Assembly (NCBI RefSeq): GCF_003003255.1
Contig: NZ_PVTD01000001.1
Span: 558,001 to 622,000, forward strand
Source: Aliiruegeria haliotis
GTDB taxonomy: Bacteria; Pseudomonadota; Alphaproteobacteria; Rhodobacterales; Rhodobacteraceae
DNA length: 64,000 nucleotides
Direction of reading: 5' to 3'
Position numbers and translations under genes: made by a program. Positions 44,552-53,737 of this stretch are shown piece after piece; within the stretch, counting starts at the first letter, position 1; every line of letters starts with the position of its first letter. The notes below the pieces were generated by a model. It worked only from the letters and a program-made list of their open reading frames with translations. It searched no databases and was not told the origin of the DNA.

Positions 44552-44612
44552 CCGGAGCGCTTGTTCGCCCTCCTGCGCTGCCCTACAACCGGGCGGAGCG
44601 CAGGGAGATCTG

Positions 44613-45524
44613 ATGCAGTACGAGACCGCCGCCCGGATTCTCCGGCTTTTTTCCGCCAATTCCGCCACGCGACAGCTCTATGAATGGTTGGGCAGGGCCC
44701 GTGGTCTGGTCGGCCGTGACCAGGACATTAACTGGAAGTACTTCTGGCGGACGCCGATGTTGCTGGAGGCATTGCGGCGGCACGGGATCCTGACACCGGG
44801 GATGCGCGCGCTGGAGATCGGCACCGGCTGGTTCCACTGGGAAGCTCTGATGTTGCGCAACGAGGTGCCCTGCGAGGTCACGTTGTATGACGTGGTCGAC
44901 AAGCGCCGCCCGACCCGGATGCAAAGGTTCCTTCAGCAACTTTCGGATTCGGAAGTGCGCGAACGGCTCGGGTTGGAGAATGCCGACGGGGCGGCATTGA
45001 TGCAGCAGGCCGCGGCTGCGGCGTCGCCGGCAGAGTTGTACGAGATGCTCGGGTTTTCCTACGCCGCGGACCCATCGGGCAAGATGCCGGGCCTTCCCGA
45101 CGCGGCCTACGATCTGCTGGTCAGCAGCGACGTCGGCGAACACCTGATCCGCGACCACATCCCCGACATCCTGCGCCGCTGGTTCGAGGTGACCCGGCCG
45201 GGCGGCTATGGCTATCACCTCATCGTGCTGGTGGACCACCTTCGGATCTATGCGAAGGACGCCCATGAGAAGCAATACCTGACCTATGACCGGCAGGAGT
45301 TCCTCGGCCGGATCAACAACGCCGTGCAATACGTCAATACCTTGCAGGTGCCGGAATACCGGGAGGCCTTCGAGACCGCAGGCTTCGAGATCCTGGAGAT
45401 GACGCCCGTCGGGACCTGCGATCTGGACCGGATTGACGTGCATCCGAGTTGGAGCGACTTCAGCGCCGAGGATCTGTCCTGCACGGTCTTGCAGGTCGTG
45501 GTCCGCAGGCCGCTGCAACCCTAG
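44613..45524 (+). CDS. SAM-dependent class I methyltransferase
   Basis: 303 residues. SAM-binding motif I is ALEIGTGWFHWEALML (about 66-81), followed by YDVVDKRRP and, later, YDLLVSSDVGEHLIRDHIPDIL with the motif VTRPGGYGYHLIVLVDH. Target unknown. GGGAGATCTG precedes the ATG. No membrane segment. Possibly co-transcribed with the DUF2189 gene. Confidence 0.82.
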   Translation: MQYETAARILRLFSANSATRQLYEWLGRARGLVGRDQDINWKYFWRTPMLLEALRRHGILTPGMRALEIGTGWFHWEALMLRNEVPCEVTLYDVVDKRRPTRMQRFLQQLSDSEVRERLGLENADGAALMQQAAAAASPAELYEMLGFSYAADPSGKMPGLPDAAYDLLVSSDVGEHLIRDHIPDILRRWFEVTRPGGYGYHLIVLVDHLRIYAKDAHEKQYLTYDRQEFLGRINNAVQYVNTLQVPEYREAFETAGFEILEMTPVGTCDLDRIDVHPSWSDFSAEDLSCTVLQVVVRRPLQP

Positions 45525-45581
45525 CGCGCAGGCCCGGGGGATCGGCTGGCGTCGGTCCTGCTGCCGGGACGGGACATGGGA

Positions 45582-46994
45582 TCACTTCCAGATTTCGGGG
45601 TCGATCCCGTCGCCAAGTCCCTCGTGCCGGGCGATATGGAACTTTGGTACACTGCCCGCCTTGCGCTGTTCGATGTAGTCCCGCGTCAGTCGCACAACCT
45701 GCCCGGACAGCAGCACGATCGCTACCAGGTTGATCGAGGCCATGAGCCCCATCGAGGCATCGGCGGCGTTGAAAACGGTCGCAACGCTTTGCAGCGAGCC
45801 CCAGACCACCATCGCCAGCACCGCGCAGCGCATGATGGTGAGCCCGGGCCCCCGGCGCAGGCCAAGGAAAACCACGGCGTTCTCCGCATAGGAGTAGTTG
45901 CCGATGATCGAGGTGAAGGCGAAGAAGAAGATCGCCACGGCGATGAAGTAGGCGCCGAACCATCCGACGTGTTCCTCCAGCGCGTCCTGCGTCAGGGCCA
46001 TGCCGGTCACGCCGTTTTCATGTACGAGGATGCCGGACAGCAGGATGATGATTGCCGTGCAGGTGCAGATCACCAGCGTGTCGATAAACACGCCAAGGGC
46101 CTGCACGAACCCTTGCGAGGCGGGGTGATGCGGTTCGGGCACCGCGACGGCCGCGATATTGGGCGCCGAGCCCATGCCGGCCTCGTTGGAGAACAGGCCG
46201 CGTTTCACCCCGTTCATCATCGCCGCCATGACACCGCCGGTGACACCGCCCACCGCCTCGTCCAGCCCGAAGGCATTGGCCAGGATGTTGGAGAGCACGG
46301 CAGGCACCTGCCCGATGTTCATGACCAGAATCGCGAGCGCCAGCAGCAGGTAGATACCGGCCATGAAAGGCACCACGATCTCGGCCACCCGCGCGATCTT
46401 CCGAACCCCGCCGAAGATCACGATGCCGGCAAGCGCCGCGATCCCGATGCCGCTCACAAGCTCCGGTACTGCAAAGGCACCCTTCATGGCGCCTGCGATG
46501 GCGTTGGCCTGCACGGCGTTGAAAACCAACCCGAAGGAGATCAGCAGGCAGATTGCGAAGACGATCCCGGCCCAGCGGGCGCCGAGCCCGTTGGTGATAT
46601 AGACCGCCGGTCCGCCCCGATACATGCCGTGCGGTCCGCGCACCTTGTAGAGTTGGGCCAGTAGGCTTTCGGCATAGGCGGTTGCCATGCCGACCAGCGC
46701 AACGATCCACATCCAGAAGATCGCACCCGGACCACCGAGGTAGAGCGCCACGGCCACGCCGGCCATGTTGCCGGTGCCGACACGGCTCGCCAGTGAAACG
46801 GTCAGCGCCTGCAACGGCGTGATGCCGTTCTTTGTTGCTTCGCCGGAGCCGGTAACACAGCGGATCATCTCGCGGAAATGCAGGAACTGGATGAAGCCCA
46901 GTCGGATCGTGAAATAGAGGCCGACCGCAAGCAGGCCGTAGAGGAGGATATAGCTCCAGAAAACCGTGTTCAGGAAATTGATGATTGAATCCAT
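45582..46994 (-). CDS. alsT: Alanine/glycine:cation symporter (AGCS family)
   Basis: 470 residues and about 11 membrane helices. Family signatures: SLASRVGTGNMAGVAVALYLGGPGAIFWMWIVALVGMATAYAESLLAQLY, and MYRGGPAVYI. Imports alanine or glycine with Na+. A 17-base dyad lies 36-53 bases before the start. Convergent with the methyltransferase gene. Confidence 0.92.
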   Translation of the reverse strand: MDSIINFLNTVFWSYILLYGLLAVGLYFTIRLGFIQFLHFREMIRCVTGSGEATKNGITPLQALTVSLASRVGTGNMAGVAVALYLGGPGAIFWMWIVALVGMATAYAESLLAQLYKVRGPHGMYRGGPAVYITNGLGARWAGIVFAICLLISFGLVFNAVQANAIAGAMKGAFAVPELVSGIGIAALAGIVIFGGVRKIARVAEIVVPFMAGIYLLLALAILVMNIGQVPAVLSNILANAFGLDEAVGGVTGGVMAAMMNGVKRGLFSNEAGMGSAPNIAAVAVPEPHHPASQGFVQALGVFIDTLVICTCTAIIILLSGILVHENGVTGMALTQDALEEHVGWFGAYFIAVAIFFFAFTSIIGNYSYAENAVVFLGLRRGPGLTIMRCAVLAMVVWGSLQSVATVFNAADASMGLMASINLVAIVLLSGQVVRLTRDYIEQRKAGSVPKFHIARHEGLGDGIDPEIWK

Positions 46995-47343
46995 GTGACT
47001 GTCCCAAATTGAATGCTGTCCGGGGCAGGGCGGATGGTGACCATCCGGCCAGTGTGGGCAAAGTAGTAACAGCCTAGGTCAGGCTTGGGCGCGCCGCAAA
47101 GAAAAACCCGACGAGGCACGTTCGGAGCCGCGCCTCGTTGTGGCCCGATGGTGCGCTACCGTGGCGATGAAGGCGCCCTGCCGTGGCTTGTACGGTCGTC
47201 GGGGGCAGTATCCAAACGGCCGATGGCGGCGGAAGCGGCCAGTGCGCGTGCACTCGTGGCGTTTGAGACCGATCCCTCCCTGCTGGTTTCATCGCGGCAA
47301 TGCCCCTGACACGCTGGCGCGACTGCAAGCATCAGGGGCGATC
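46995..47343. other. Divergent intergenic region alsT / Nudix
   Basis: 349 bases with the alsT promoter side (a perfect dyad at 47031-47047 and the 10-mer AAGTAGTAAC at 47061-47070). The rest is GC-rich without a gene I can support. Confidence 0.45.
47031..47047. promoter_or_regulatory. Operator candidate CGGATGGT-G-ACCATCCG before alsT
   Basis: A perfect 8-bp inverted repeat around one base, 36-53 bases upstream of the alsT start on the minus strand, the right place for repressor binding over or next to a promoter. Regulator unknown. Confidence 0.5.
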
Positions 47344-47808
47344 ATGCAAGAAATCCCGATACGCGCCTTTGGCGTTTCGCTCTTTGCCATTCGGGTGACG
47401 GACCTCCCCCACGAGGTTCTGCTGCTCGAACGCATCGAGTCGCTGGTGAGAGAGTGGTGCCAGGTGGCGGGCGGTATCGCGCCGGGCGAAACCGCCTGGC
47501 AGGCGGCGCTGCGGGAGCTTGAGGAGGAAACCGGGGTGACGCCCGACGCCCTCTATTCGGCCGACACCTGCGAGCAGTTCTACGAGGCGGATCGGGACCG
47601 GATCACGATCTTCCCGGTGTTCGTCGCCATCGTCGATGCTTCGGCGGAGGTCGTGCTCAACCATGAGCACAGCGCGTATCGCTGGGTTGGTTTCGACGAA
47701 GCGGCCGAAATGGTTGCCTTCGGCGGCCAAAGGCGGGTTCTGCGCTGGATCGAGGAGGAGTTTGTGAAAAGGCGCCCCAGCAGGCACTTGCGCATCGCGT
47801 TCTCCTGA
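47344..47808 (+). CDS. Nudix hydrolase
   Basis: 154 residues. The Nudix box GX5EX7REUXEEXGU is complete: GGIAPGETAWQAALRELEEETGV. Hydrolyses nucleoside diphosphates linked to another moiety; exact substrate unknown. Start at MQEIPIRAFG after AGGGGCG; an upstream in-frame extension of 68 residues is Arg-rich and unlikely. Convergent with bactofilin. Confidence 0.88.
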   Translation: MQEIPIRAFGVSLFAIRVTDLPHEVLLLERIESLVREWCQVAGGIAPGETAWQAALRELEEETGVTPDALYSADTCEQFYEADRDRITIFPVFVAIVDASAEVVLNHEHSAYRWVGFDEAAEMVAFGGQRRVLRWIEEEFVKRRPSRHLRIAFS

Positions 47809-47831
47809 CAGCGGGGCCACCGCCGACATTG

Positions 47832-47858
47832 AAAAGGCGGAGCCCTGTGGCCCCGCCT
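47832..47858 (-). terminator. Rho-independent terminator of the bactofilin operon
   Basis: On the minus strand AGGCGGGGCC-ACAG-GGCTCCGCCT forms a 10-bp stem (one G-U) followed by TTTC, 48 bases past the bactofilin stop. The same sequence sits inside a 10-bp inverted repeat (47811-47820 / 47847-47856) that could stop the Nudix transcript from the other side. Confidence 0.75.
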
Positions 47859-47905
47859 CGCAACGTCTTGCAGGCGCCCCGGGGGGCGTCCGTTCCGAAA
47901 GGTCC

Positions 47906-48400
47906 CTAGTCCTGGGTCGCCGGCTTCGGCGCGCGCGTGGCGCCGGTGCTCAGCGGATCGTCCTGGCGCTGGACGGAGCCTTCGAAATGGGCACCGCTCT
48001 CTATGGCGATGGTCTTGTGGATGATGTCGCCTTCGACTTTGGCGGTCGAGGTCAGGCGCACTTTCAGGCCACGCACGCGTCCGATGATGCGTCCGTTGAT
48101 CACCACGTCGTCGGCAACGCATTCGCCGCGGATGGTGGCGTTCTCGCCGATCGTCAACAGGTGGGCGCGGATGTCGCCCTCGACGGTGCCCTCGACCTGG
48201 ATGTCGCCAGTGGTCTTCAGGTTGCCGGTGATGGTCAGATCCGAGGAAAGGACCGATGCCGGCGGCTTTGCCTTGGGGGCTGCGGGCTTGGTGTCCATTG
48301 TGGGCATGGCTCCCGGTTTCTTGGCTGCTGCCTCGGGCGCCTTTGCTGTCTCGGTGTCCTTTGCCGGGCCAGGCTCGTTGATTCGGCTCTTAGAAAACAT
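47906..48400 (-). CDS. bacA: Bactofilin
   Basis: 164 residues. Central right-handed beta-helix of hydrophobic hexad repeats (SDLTITGNLKTTGDIQVEGTVEGDIRAHLLTIGENATIRGECVADDVVINGRIIGRV) flanked by disordered ends, as in the self-polymerising bactofilin cytoskeleton. Overlaps the LytM peptidase gene by 11 nt. In Hyphomonas and Rhodomicrobium such a bactofilin works with an M23 peptidase (LmdC) in cell-shape control; the same pairing appears here. Symbol by analogy. Confidence 0.88.
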   Translation of the reverse strand: MFSKSRINEPGPAKDTETAKAPEAAAKKPGAMPTMDTKPAAPKAKPPASVLSSDLTITGNLKTTGDIQVEGTVEGDIRAHLLTIGENATIRGECVADDVVINGRIIGRVRGLKVRLTSTAKVEGDIIHKTIAIESGAHFEGSVQRQDDPLSTGATRAPKPATQD

Positions 48401-49709
48401 CTTTGGCTGCCTTGATGAAGTTCATAGGATTCGTGGGCCTTCCGTTCACCCTGACCTCGTAGTGGAGGTGCGTTCCGGTCGACCGTCCGGTGCTTCCCAT
48501 ATCACCGATCCGCTGGCCTTTCGAGACCCTTTGACCTTCCTTGACGCGCAGACGCGACATGTGGGCATACCACGTCTCGATGCCGAACTCGTGGCGGACC
48601 TTGACCATGCGCCCGAAACCGCTGTGCCAGCCGGCCTTGATCACCACGCCGTCGGCCGTTGCATAGATCGGCGTGCCGTGGCTGGCGGCGAAATCGGCCC
48701 CGTTGTGCATGCGGCCCCAGCGCGGGCCATAGCCCGAGGTGAAGCGGTACGCGCCCTTGAGCGGCATGGCGAAAGGCGCCTTTTCGGCGGCAATCCGGTA
48801 GAGGTTCATCCGGTCGAGCCCCTTGAGCAGCGTGTTTGCACGGGCTTCGTCGGGGGAGGGTTCGACACCCTTCGTGGAGAAGGTGATCGGCGTCAGCGGG
48901 CCACCCTGACCCGAGTAGCCGCGCTTGACGGCATCGAGCAGCGTCGAGGGCGGCAGACCGGCCTTGGTAAACATCTTCTCAAGCGGCTCGACGGAGACGG
49001 TTAGCGCCTCCTCGAGCTGGGTGAATATCTTGTCGTTGCGGTCGAGGACGAGGTCGCGCTCGTATTCGGCAGCCTCTGCCTCCTCCAGCGCCAGTTCGGC
49101 CTGTTCGGCCATCTCGTCGCGCTCCGCAGCGGTCGTCTCCAGCGCGGCGTTGAGGAAGGTCAGCGTCTGCTCCACCTCGGCCAGCGCGTAGGCTTCGCCC
49201 TCGGTCTCGGACTGGCCTTCAAGCGTCGCCACCAGCTCGTCATGACTGGCCTGTGCCGCGTCGCGGTCCTTCATCGCGCGGCGGAGCGTGGCTTGCACGA
49301 CACCGATGCCGGTTTCCAGCTCGCGACGCTTGTCTTCCGACGCGAGCAGTTTCGACTGCATCTGGGAGATCTGGCCGAGCGCCGCGTTGAATCGTTGGTG
49401 CGCCGCGAGCGCCTCTTCCTCGGCGGCTTCGCGCGCCATCGACAATGCGTTCAGCCGCTCCTCGTAGAGCGCCTGGTCGCGGCGTGCCTGTTCCCGGATG
49501 TTGCCCGCGCCGATCGATTCCATGAGCAGAACCGAAGAGGCGACGATCGCCCAGGCAACGGTCGCGGCGGAGCCGAAGAGCACCAGTGCCTGCGTGCCGG
49601 GGCGGAGGCGGATGAAGCGGGTTTCACGGTCGGAGCGGAGAAAAAGCCGCCGTTCCGGAAACCATCGTTCGAAGAAATTGTGAACACGATCATTAAAGCG
49701 TGTGCGCAA
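48390..49709 (-). CDS. lmdC: Membrane-anchored LytM/M23 peptidase (LmdC-like)
   Basis: 439 residues: short basic cytoplasmic N-terminus (RTRFNDRVHNFFERWFPERR), one membrane helix (about 40-65), a long coiled coil (70-230) and a C-terminal M23 metallopeptidase domain with zinc ligands in MHNGADF and HLHYEV. It should cut peptidoglycan cross-links in the periplasm. The only in-frame start fitting this N-terminus is TTG at 49709, preceded by GGGGATGAACC. Pairs with bactofilin downstream. Confidence 0.88.
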   Translation of the reverse strand: MRTRFNDRVHNFFERWFPERRLFLRSDRETRFIRLRPGTQALVLFGSAATVAWAIVASSVLLMESIGAGNIREQARRDQALYEERLNALSMAREAAEEEALAAHQRFNAALGQISQMQSKLLASEDKRRELETGIGVVQATLRRAMKDRDAAQASHDELVATLEGQSETEGEAYALAEVEQTLTFLNAALETTAAERDEMAEQAELALEEAEAAEYERDLVLDRNDKIFTQLEEALTVSVEPLEKMFTKAGLPPSTLLDAVKRGYSGQGGPLTPITFSTKGVEPSPDEARANTLLKGLDRMNLYRIAAEKAPFAMPLKGAYRFTSGYGPRWGRMHNGADFAASHGTPIYATADGVVIKAGWHSGFGRMVKVRHEFGIETWYAHMSRLRVKEGQRVSKGQRIGDMGSTGRSTGTHLHYEVRVNGRPTNPMNFIKAAKDVF

Positions 49710-50416
49710 GGTTCATCCCCGTAGTTGTTTTTGCCGGTTTTTTTTCTTGTCCCGTTCCATCCGCATCCCCACGGACAGCCAGCGATTTCAGGGGTTAAGG
49801 TGCGGAACCGTGGTGCGCAAGTTTTTTGGGCAGGCGCGCCCATTTCGGCACAGTGGCGCCGCCAGGACCGGCAAGAAACCGCCGATGCGTCAGGGGTGCT
49901 GACGAACCTTGCCTGCAATTTGGGCAGTCTGTGAATCTCTGCGGGGCGCGGCGGTGCAATCGCCTTTGCTTTCTCACCTGACTGTCCCGGTGCAGCTGGG
50001 AGGGCGGGATGGACCTCGGTCACCGCGGCTGTATGTCGACGTCTGGCCACAGGGAACCCCGTACCGGCTCAGGAAAGATGCTGGAAGCGAGACGGCCGAA
50101 ATTCAGCGTGGGCAACACGATGAAGCAGAATGGAGCGAAGCGCCGCCTGTGGCGGACCGGGGATCCGGCGGATCGTCGGTGCCGTCAGACCCATGAGGCG
50201 GACGGGATCAATGGTCGTGGCTTGGTTCGGCAAGACCTGGACTAGATCCACGTCTGTCCATCGTCAGGGCAAAGATATTGCCGGAGTCGCCGCCAAGTTC
50301 AAAGGTGCCACGTCGAAGACCGGCGCGAGACAGAACAGCATCCCGTGCGCTCATTGGAAAAGGCCGGTCTGGCACATTGATCCGTCCGATTTTTCCGGGC
50401 GGCTCCGGCACGACCT
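49710..50416. other. Long gap without a recognisable gene
   Basis: 707 bases between the DUF455 gene and the LytM peptidase gene. The 49710-49800 part should carry the peptidase promoter. Several short ORFs exist but none has family support. Possibly remnants of old mobile DNA, but nothing provable. Confidence 0.4.
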
Positions 50417-51247
50417 TCAGCCTTGCCGGTTCCCATGGGGCGTTTCCTCGGCCAGCGGCCAGTAGAAATCGGGCGGGATCCCGGCTTCCGCACGCTTCTC
50501 TTCGTTGAAGGGGGGCTTCAGCGCCCCGTGGAAGTAGCGTTTCACGAGGTCATGGAAGACGATCACCGGATCGCGGTCCTCCCGACCGCACAGGAAATGG
50601 AACCACTTGGAGCCATAGGCAACGTGGTGGACCTCCTCGGCATAGATCACGTCAAGCGCCGCGAGGGTCTGGCTGTCGCCGGCCTTTCGGAAAATCTCGA
50701 TCATGCCGGGGGTGACATCGAGCCCGCGCGCTTCGAGAACCATCGGGACGACGGCCAGCCGACCCAACAGGTCCTCGGCGGTGTCCTCCGCGGCCCGCCA
50801 CATGCCGGCATGGGCGGGAAGGGCGCCATACTGGCTGCCCTGTGCTTCAAGACAGTCGCATATCAGGTTGAAATGCTTTGATTCCTCGTCGGCGGACTTG
50901 ACCCAGTCGTCATAAAATCCCATCGGCATCGGCACATGGCCGAAGCGGGCGATGATGTCCCAGTGCAGATCCACGGCGTTCAGTTCGATATGTGCAACCG
51001 CGTGCAGCATGGCGATGCGCCCCTGTGGCGAACCGGGGCGCCGGCGGGGAACATCGCGCGGATCGAGCAACTCCGGCTTGTCGGGTCTGGCGGGGCGAAG
51101 GGGTGGCGTCGCGGTGCCGACCTCGATCACGTCACCGGTTGCGCGTGCGGCGCGCCAGGTCTCGGCGTGGCGCTGGGACAGCGCGGTCTTTTCCCGGCCG
51201 TCGGCGGTGGTGAGGACCTCGCAGGCCATCTCGGTCAGGGTGGGCAT
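50417..51247 (-). CDS. DUF455 ferritin-like protein
   Basis: 276 residues; COG2833 family with a ferritin-like four-helix di-iron core. Candidate ligands: Glu88 (AHIELNAVDLHWD), Glu121/122 and His125 (ADEESKHF), Glu204/205 and His207/208 (YAEEVHHVAYGS). Related in fold to MiaE-type tRNA hydroxylases; activity unknown. AGGAG precedes the ATG. Divergent from the arginase gene. Confidence 0.85.
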   Translation of the reverse strand: MPTLTEMACEVLTTADGREKTALSQRHAETWRAARATGDVIEVGTATPPLRPARPDKPELLDPRDVPRRRPGSPQGRIAMLHAVAHIELNAVDLHWDIIARFGHVPMPMGFYDDWVKSADEESKHFNLICDCLEAQGSQYGALPAHAGMWRAAEDTAEDLLGRLAVVPMVLEARGLDVTPGMIEIFRKAGDSQTLAALDVIYAEEVHHVAYGSKWFHFLCGREDRDPVIVFHDLVKRYFHGALKPPFNEEKRAEAGIPPDFYWPLAEETPHGNRQG

Positions 51248-51484
51248 GTCGGCTCCTCGCTGTCGGTGCGGGCAGGTCTAGCGCGGCAAATGCGCAAGGG
51301 AAACCGGTTTGCGGGCCGGGGTGGGGCGACAGGACGGGGCCTGCCCGGCGCACGATGCCCCGGCGGGACGTCCCCGGGAAACGGGTTGCCCTGTCGCGGC
51401 CGTTTTCCTAGAACCCGGCGCAATGGAAACGCCCCCGTAGCCACGCAGCCTTCGGCGCGAGGAGGGGCAATCAGGATCATTTCA

Positions 51485-52414
51485 ATGGAAAGGATCGTTC
51501 TGCTGGGGGCCCCGGTGGAAGAGGGCAGCGGTCGGCGCGGCTGCCTCATGGGCCCCGATGCCTACCGCACGGCCGGGATCGTGGACGAGTTGCAGGCGCT
51601 CGGGTTCGAGGTCGAGGATCGCGGAAACGCCACGCCCCACGCCGCCCCCGATGCCGTGTCGGACCATGGCCACCTGAAGGCGTTGCGTGCGGTGGCGGGC
51701 TGGACGCGGAGCCTGCATGCCTGTGCGCTGGAACTGGCACAGGGACCTGCGTTCCCGATCTATCTCGGTGGCGACCACAGCCTGTCGCTGGGCACGGTCG
51801 CCGGCCACGCCGAAGCCGCACAGGCGCAGGGTCGGCCGCTCTTTGTGCTCTGGCTCGATGCCCATGCCGATTTCAACACGTTCGAGACTAGCCAGAGTGG
51901 CAACCTGCATGGCACGCCGCTGGCATTCGTCTGCGGTCAGCCGGGGTTTGACACGCTGCTCGGGCGCCCCATCCCGGCCCGTGTGGATCCGCGCAACGTC
52001 TGTATTCTCGGTCTGCGGTCGGTGGATCCGGAGGAGCGTGTGATGGTGCGGGAAGCCGGTGTGGAGGCCCACGACATGCGCGCGATCGACGAACGCGGGA
52101 TCTCGGCCTTGCTCAAGCCGTTTCTTGCCCGCGTCTCGGCGGCGGGCGGCTTGCTGCATGTGAGCCTCGATGTCGACTTCATCGAGCCCGGTATCGCGCC
52201 GGCTGTCGGCACCACGGTTCCGGGGGGCACCACCTTCCGGGAGGCGCATCTGGTGATGGAGATGTTGCATGACAGCCAGCTTGTCACCTCGCTCGACCTC
52301 GTGGAACTGAACCCTTTCCTCGACAACCGGGGCAAGACGGCGCGGCTGATGGTGGACCTGACGGCCAGCCTGTTCGGACGCCAGGTTCTGGACCGTCCGA
52401 CCCGGAGCTTCTGA
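51485..52414 (+). CDS. Arginase-family ureohydrolase
   Basis: 309 residues. Binuclear Mn site motifs: GGDHS (95-99), DAHAD (125-129) and SLDVDFIEP (227-235, Asp229 and Asp231). Early residues LLGAPVEEGSGRRGCLMGPDAYR and the length fit true arginase (arginine to ornithine and urea), though agmatinase-like relatives share the metal motifs. AGGATCATTTCA precedes the ATG. No ornithine-pathway neighbour in the window. Confidence 0.9.
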   Translation: MERIVLLGAPVEEGSGRRGCLMGPDAYRTAGIVDELQALGFEVEDRGNATPHAAPDAVSDHGHLKALRAVAGWTRSLHACALELAQGPAFPIYLGGDHSLSLGTVAGHAEAAQAQGRPLFVLWLDAHADFNTFETSQSGNLHGTPLAFVCGQPGFDTLLGRPIPARVDPRNVCILGLRSVDPEERVMVREAGVEAHDMRAIDERGISALLKPFLARVSAAGGLLHVSLDVDFIEPGIAPAVGTTVPGGTTFREAHLVMEMLHDSQLVTSLDLVELNPFLDNRGKTARLMVDLTASLFGRQVLDRPTRSF

Positions 52415-52463
52415 CACCGCGGGCCGGTGGCCTCTCCCGGTTCCGGCCCGGGTGGTGCGTTTT
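52415..52463 (+). terminator. Terminator after the arginase gene
   Basis: CACC-G-CGGGCCGG pairs with CCGGCCCG-GGTG (12 bp with one bulge, 15-base loop), beginning one base after the stop, then GTGCGTTTT. The T-run is short and set back, so strength is moderate. Confidence 0.5.
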
Positions 52464-52860
52464 GCCCGAGGGTCCGCGTCTCGCAGGGCAGGCCCTGTGA
52501 CACCGCGTGGCACTGCCGTGTTGGTAGCCGTCGGGGGACGGGGGCGATGGGCAATCCTTCGTCGTGGCAAACGTGCCTGTAGTGCGCCCCGGTGCCGCTT
52601 GGCATTCGAAACGATACCGGCGGGCTTTGCCAGATGCCGGGACGCTGTCGACTGGCGGCCGTCGCATAGCAAGGTTGCGCGGTAGCGGTCGCTGCCCGGA
52701 CTGTCCTGCATCGGCTGGCCCGCGCCGGAGCGGGGCGCAGCAATCTCGTCAGCGGAGCGAATCCGGAGGGATCCGGGCAAGGCGCGGGCAGAGACACGCC
52801 GGGCAGTGATCCCTCCGCGAGCGCGACACCGCACAGCGCGAGATTCGGTTCCTGCAAATG
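52464..52860. other. Gap between arginase and infC terminators
   Basis: 397 bases with no gene I can support and no clear repeat or RNA motif. Confidence 0.4.
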
Positions 52861-52893
52861 ACGAAGGCTCCGGCCATCGACCGGAGCCCTCGT
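52861..52893 (-). terminator. Terminator hairpin of infC
   Basis: A 13-bp stem (ACGAGGGCTCCGG / CCGGAGCCTTCGT on the minus strand, one G-U) with a 7-base loop, 48 bases past the infC stop. The following CATTTG is a poor T-run. Confidence 0.6.
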
Positions 52894-52940
52894 TCTCAAC
52901 CTGGCCGGTGCGGACGCGGGTCACGCACCGGGGTCGCCGG

Positions 52941-53486
52941 TCACTTGAGGATCGGTCCGATCATCATGACCATCTGGCGGCCTTCCATCTTGGGCATGTT
53001 CTCGACCTTGCCCAGTTCCTTGATGTCTTCGGCAACACGTTCCAGAAGCTCCCGGCCAAGGTTCTGGTGCGCCATTTCGCGCCCACGGAACCGCAGGGTG
53101 ACCTTCACCTTGTCGCCTGCTTCGAGGAAGCGGGTGACGTTGCGCATCTTGACGTCGTAATCATGCGTGTCGGTGTTGGGGCGGAACTTCACCTCCTTCA
53201 CCTCGATCGTCTTCTGCTTCTTGCGAGCTTCGGATTCGCGCTTCTGCGTCTCGTACTTGTACTTGCCGAAATCCATGATCTTGCAGACCGGCGGCGTGGC
53301 ATTGGGCGAGATCTCCACCAGGTCCAGACCGACCTGCTCGGCCAGTTCCATTCCACGGGCGGGGGTCACGACACCAACATTCTGGCCCTCGGCGCCGATA
53401 AGGCGGATTTCATTGGCCCGGATGCGTCCATTTACGCGGGGGCCGGTGTCACGCTGCGGCGGAGCGTTGTGAGGTCTGCGGGCTAT
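52941..53486 (-). CDS. infC: Translation initiation factor IF-3 with rare ATA start
   Basis: 181 residues. N-domain ([62 protein letters not shown]) and C-domain ([36 protein letters not shown]). The usual N-terminus, [19 protein letters not shown], is reached only by starting at ATA 53484-53486, with GAAGGA eight bases upstream. Non-AUG rare starts are the rule for infC because IF-3 discriminates against them and so limits its own synthesis. The first GTG in frame (53369) would delete 39 residues. Confidence 0.9.
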   Translation of the reverse strand: MARRPHNAPPQRDTGPRVNGRIRANEIRLIGAEGQNVGVVTPARGMELAEQVGLDLVEISPNATPPVCKIMDFGKYKYETQKRESEARKKQKTIEVKEVKFRPNTDTHDYDVKMRNVTRFLEAGDKVKVTLRFRGREMAHQNLGRELLERVAEDIKELGKVENMPKMEGRQMVMMIGPILK

Positions 53487-53499
53487 GACGTAGGTCCTT
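53487..53499 (-). promoter_or_regulatory. Ribosome binding site deciding the ATA start of infC
   Basis: AAGGA (minus strand, 53499-53495) lies 8 bases before ATA, ideal spacing. The nearby ATG at about 53507 is out of frame. Confidence 0.7.
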
Positions 53500-53737
53500 C
53501 TGTCATTGCGGAAAAAGTGGCGGGAAGTTAACCAGCCCCGCCCGAAGTTTCAAGATATTTGCGGCGTATGACCGGGGGATGTGCGCTTTGCAAGGAGATA
53601 GCGCCCCGTTGCGTCATTCAGCGCTGCCAATTGGGCCGCAAGTCGGGCCGTGTAGGGCTGTTGGCGGCATGGCGGCTTTCGCAGCGATCAGGAGCGGCCT
53701 ATAGCTGTCTGGCAAGCAGAGCGGAGACAGGGCAGGC

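Noticed and set aside
49710-50416. Possible transposase remnant
   Set aside because: Short frames near 50070-50250 look vaguely basic, but I find no DDE motif, terminal inverted repeats or target duplication.
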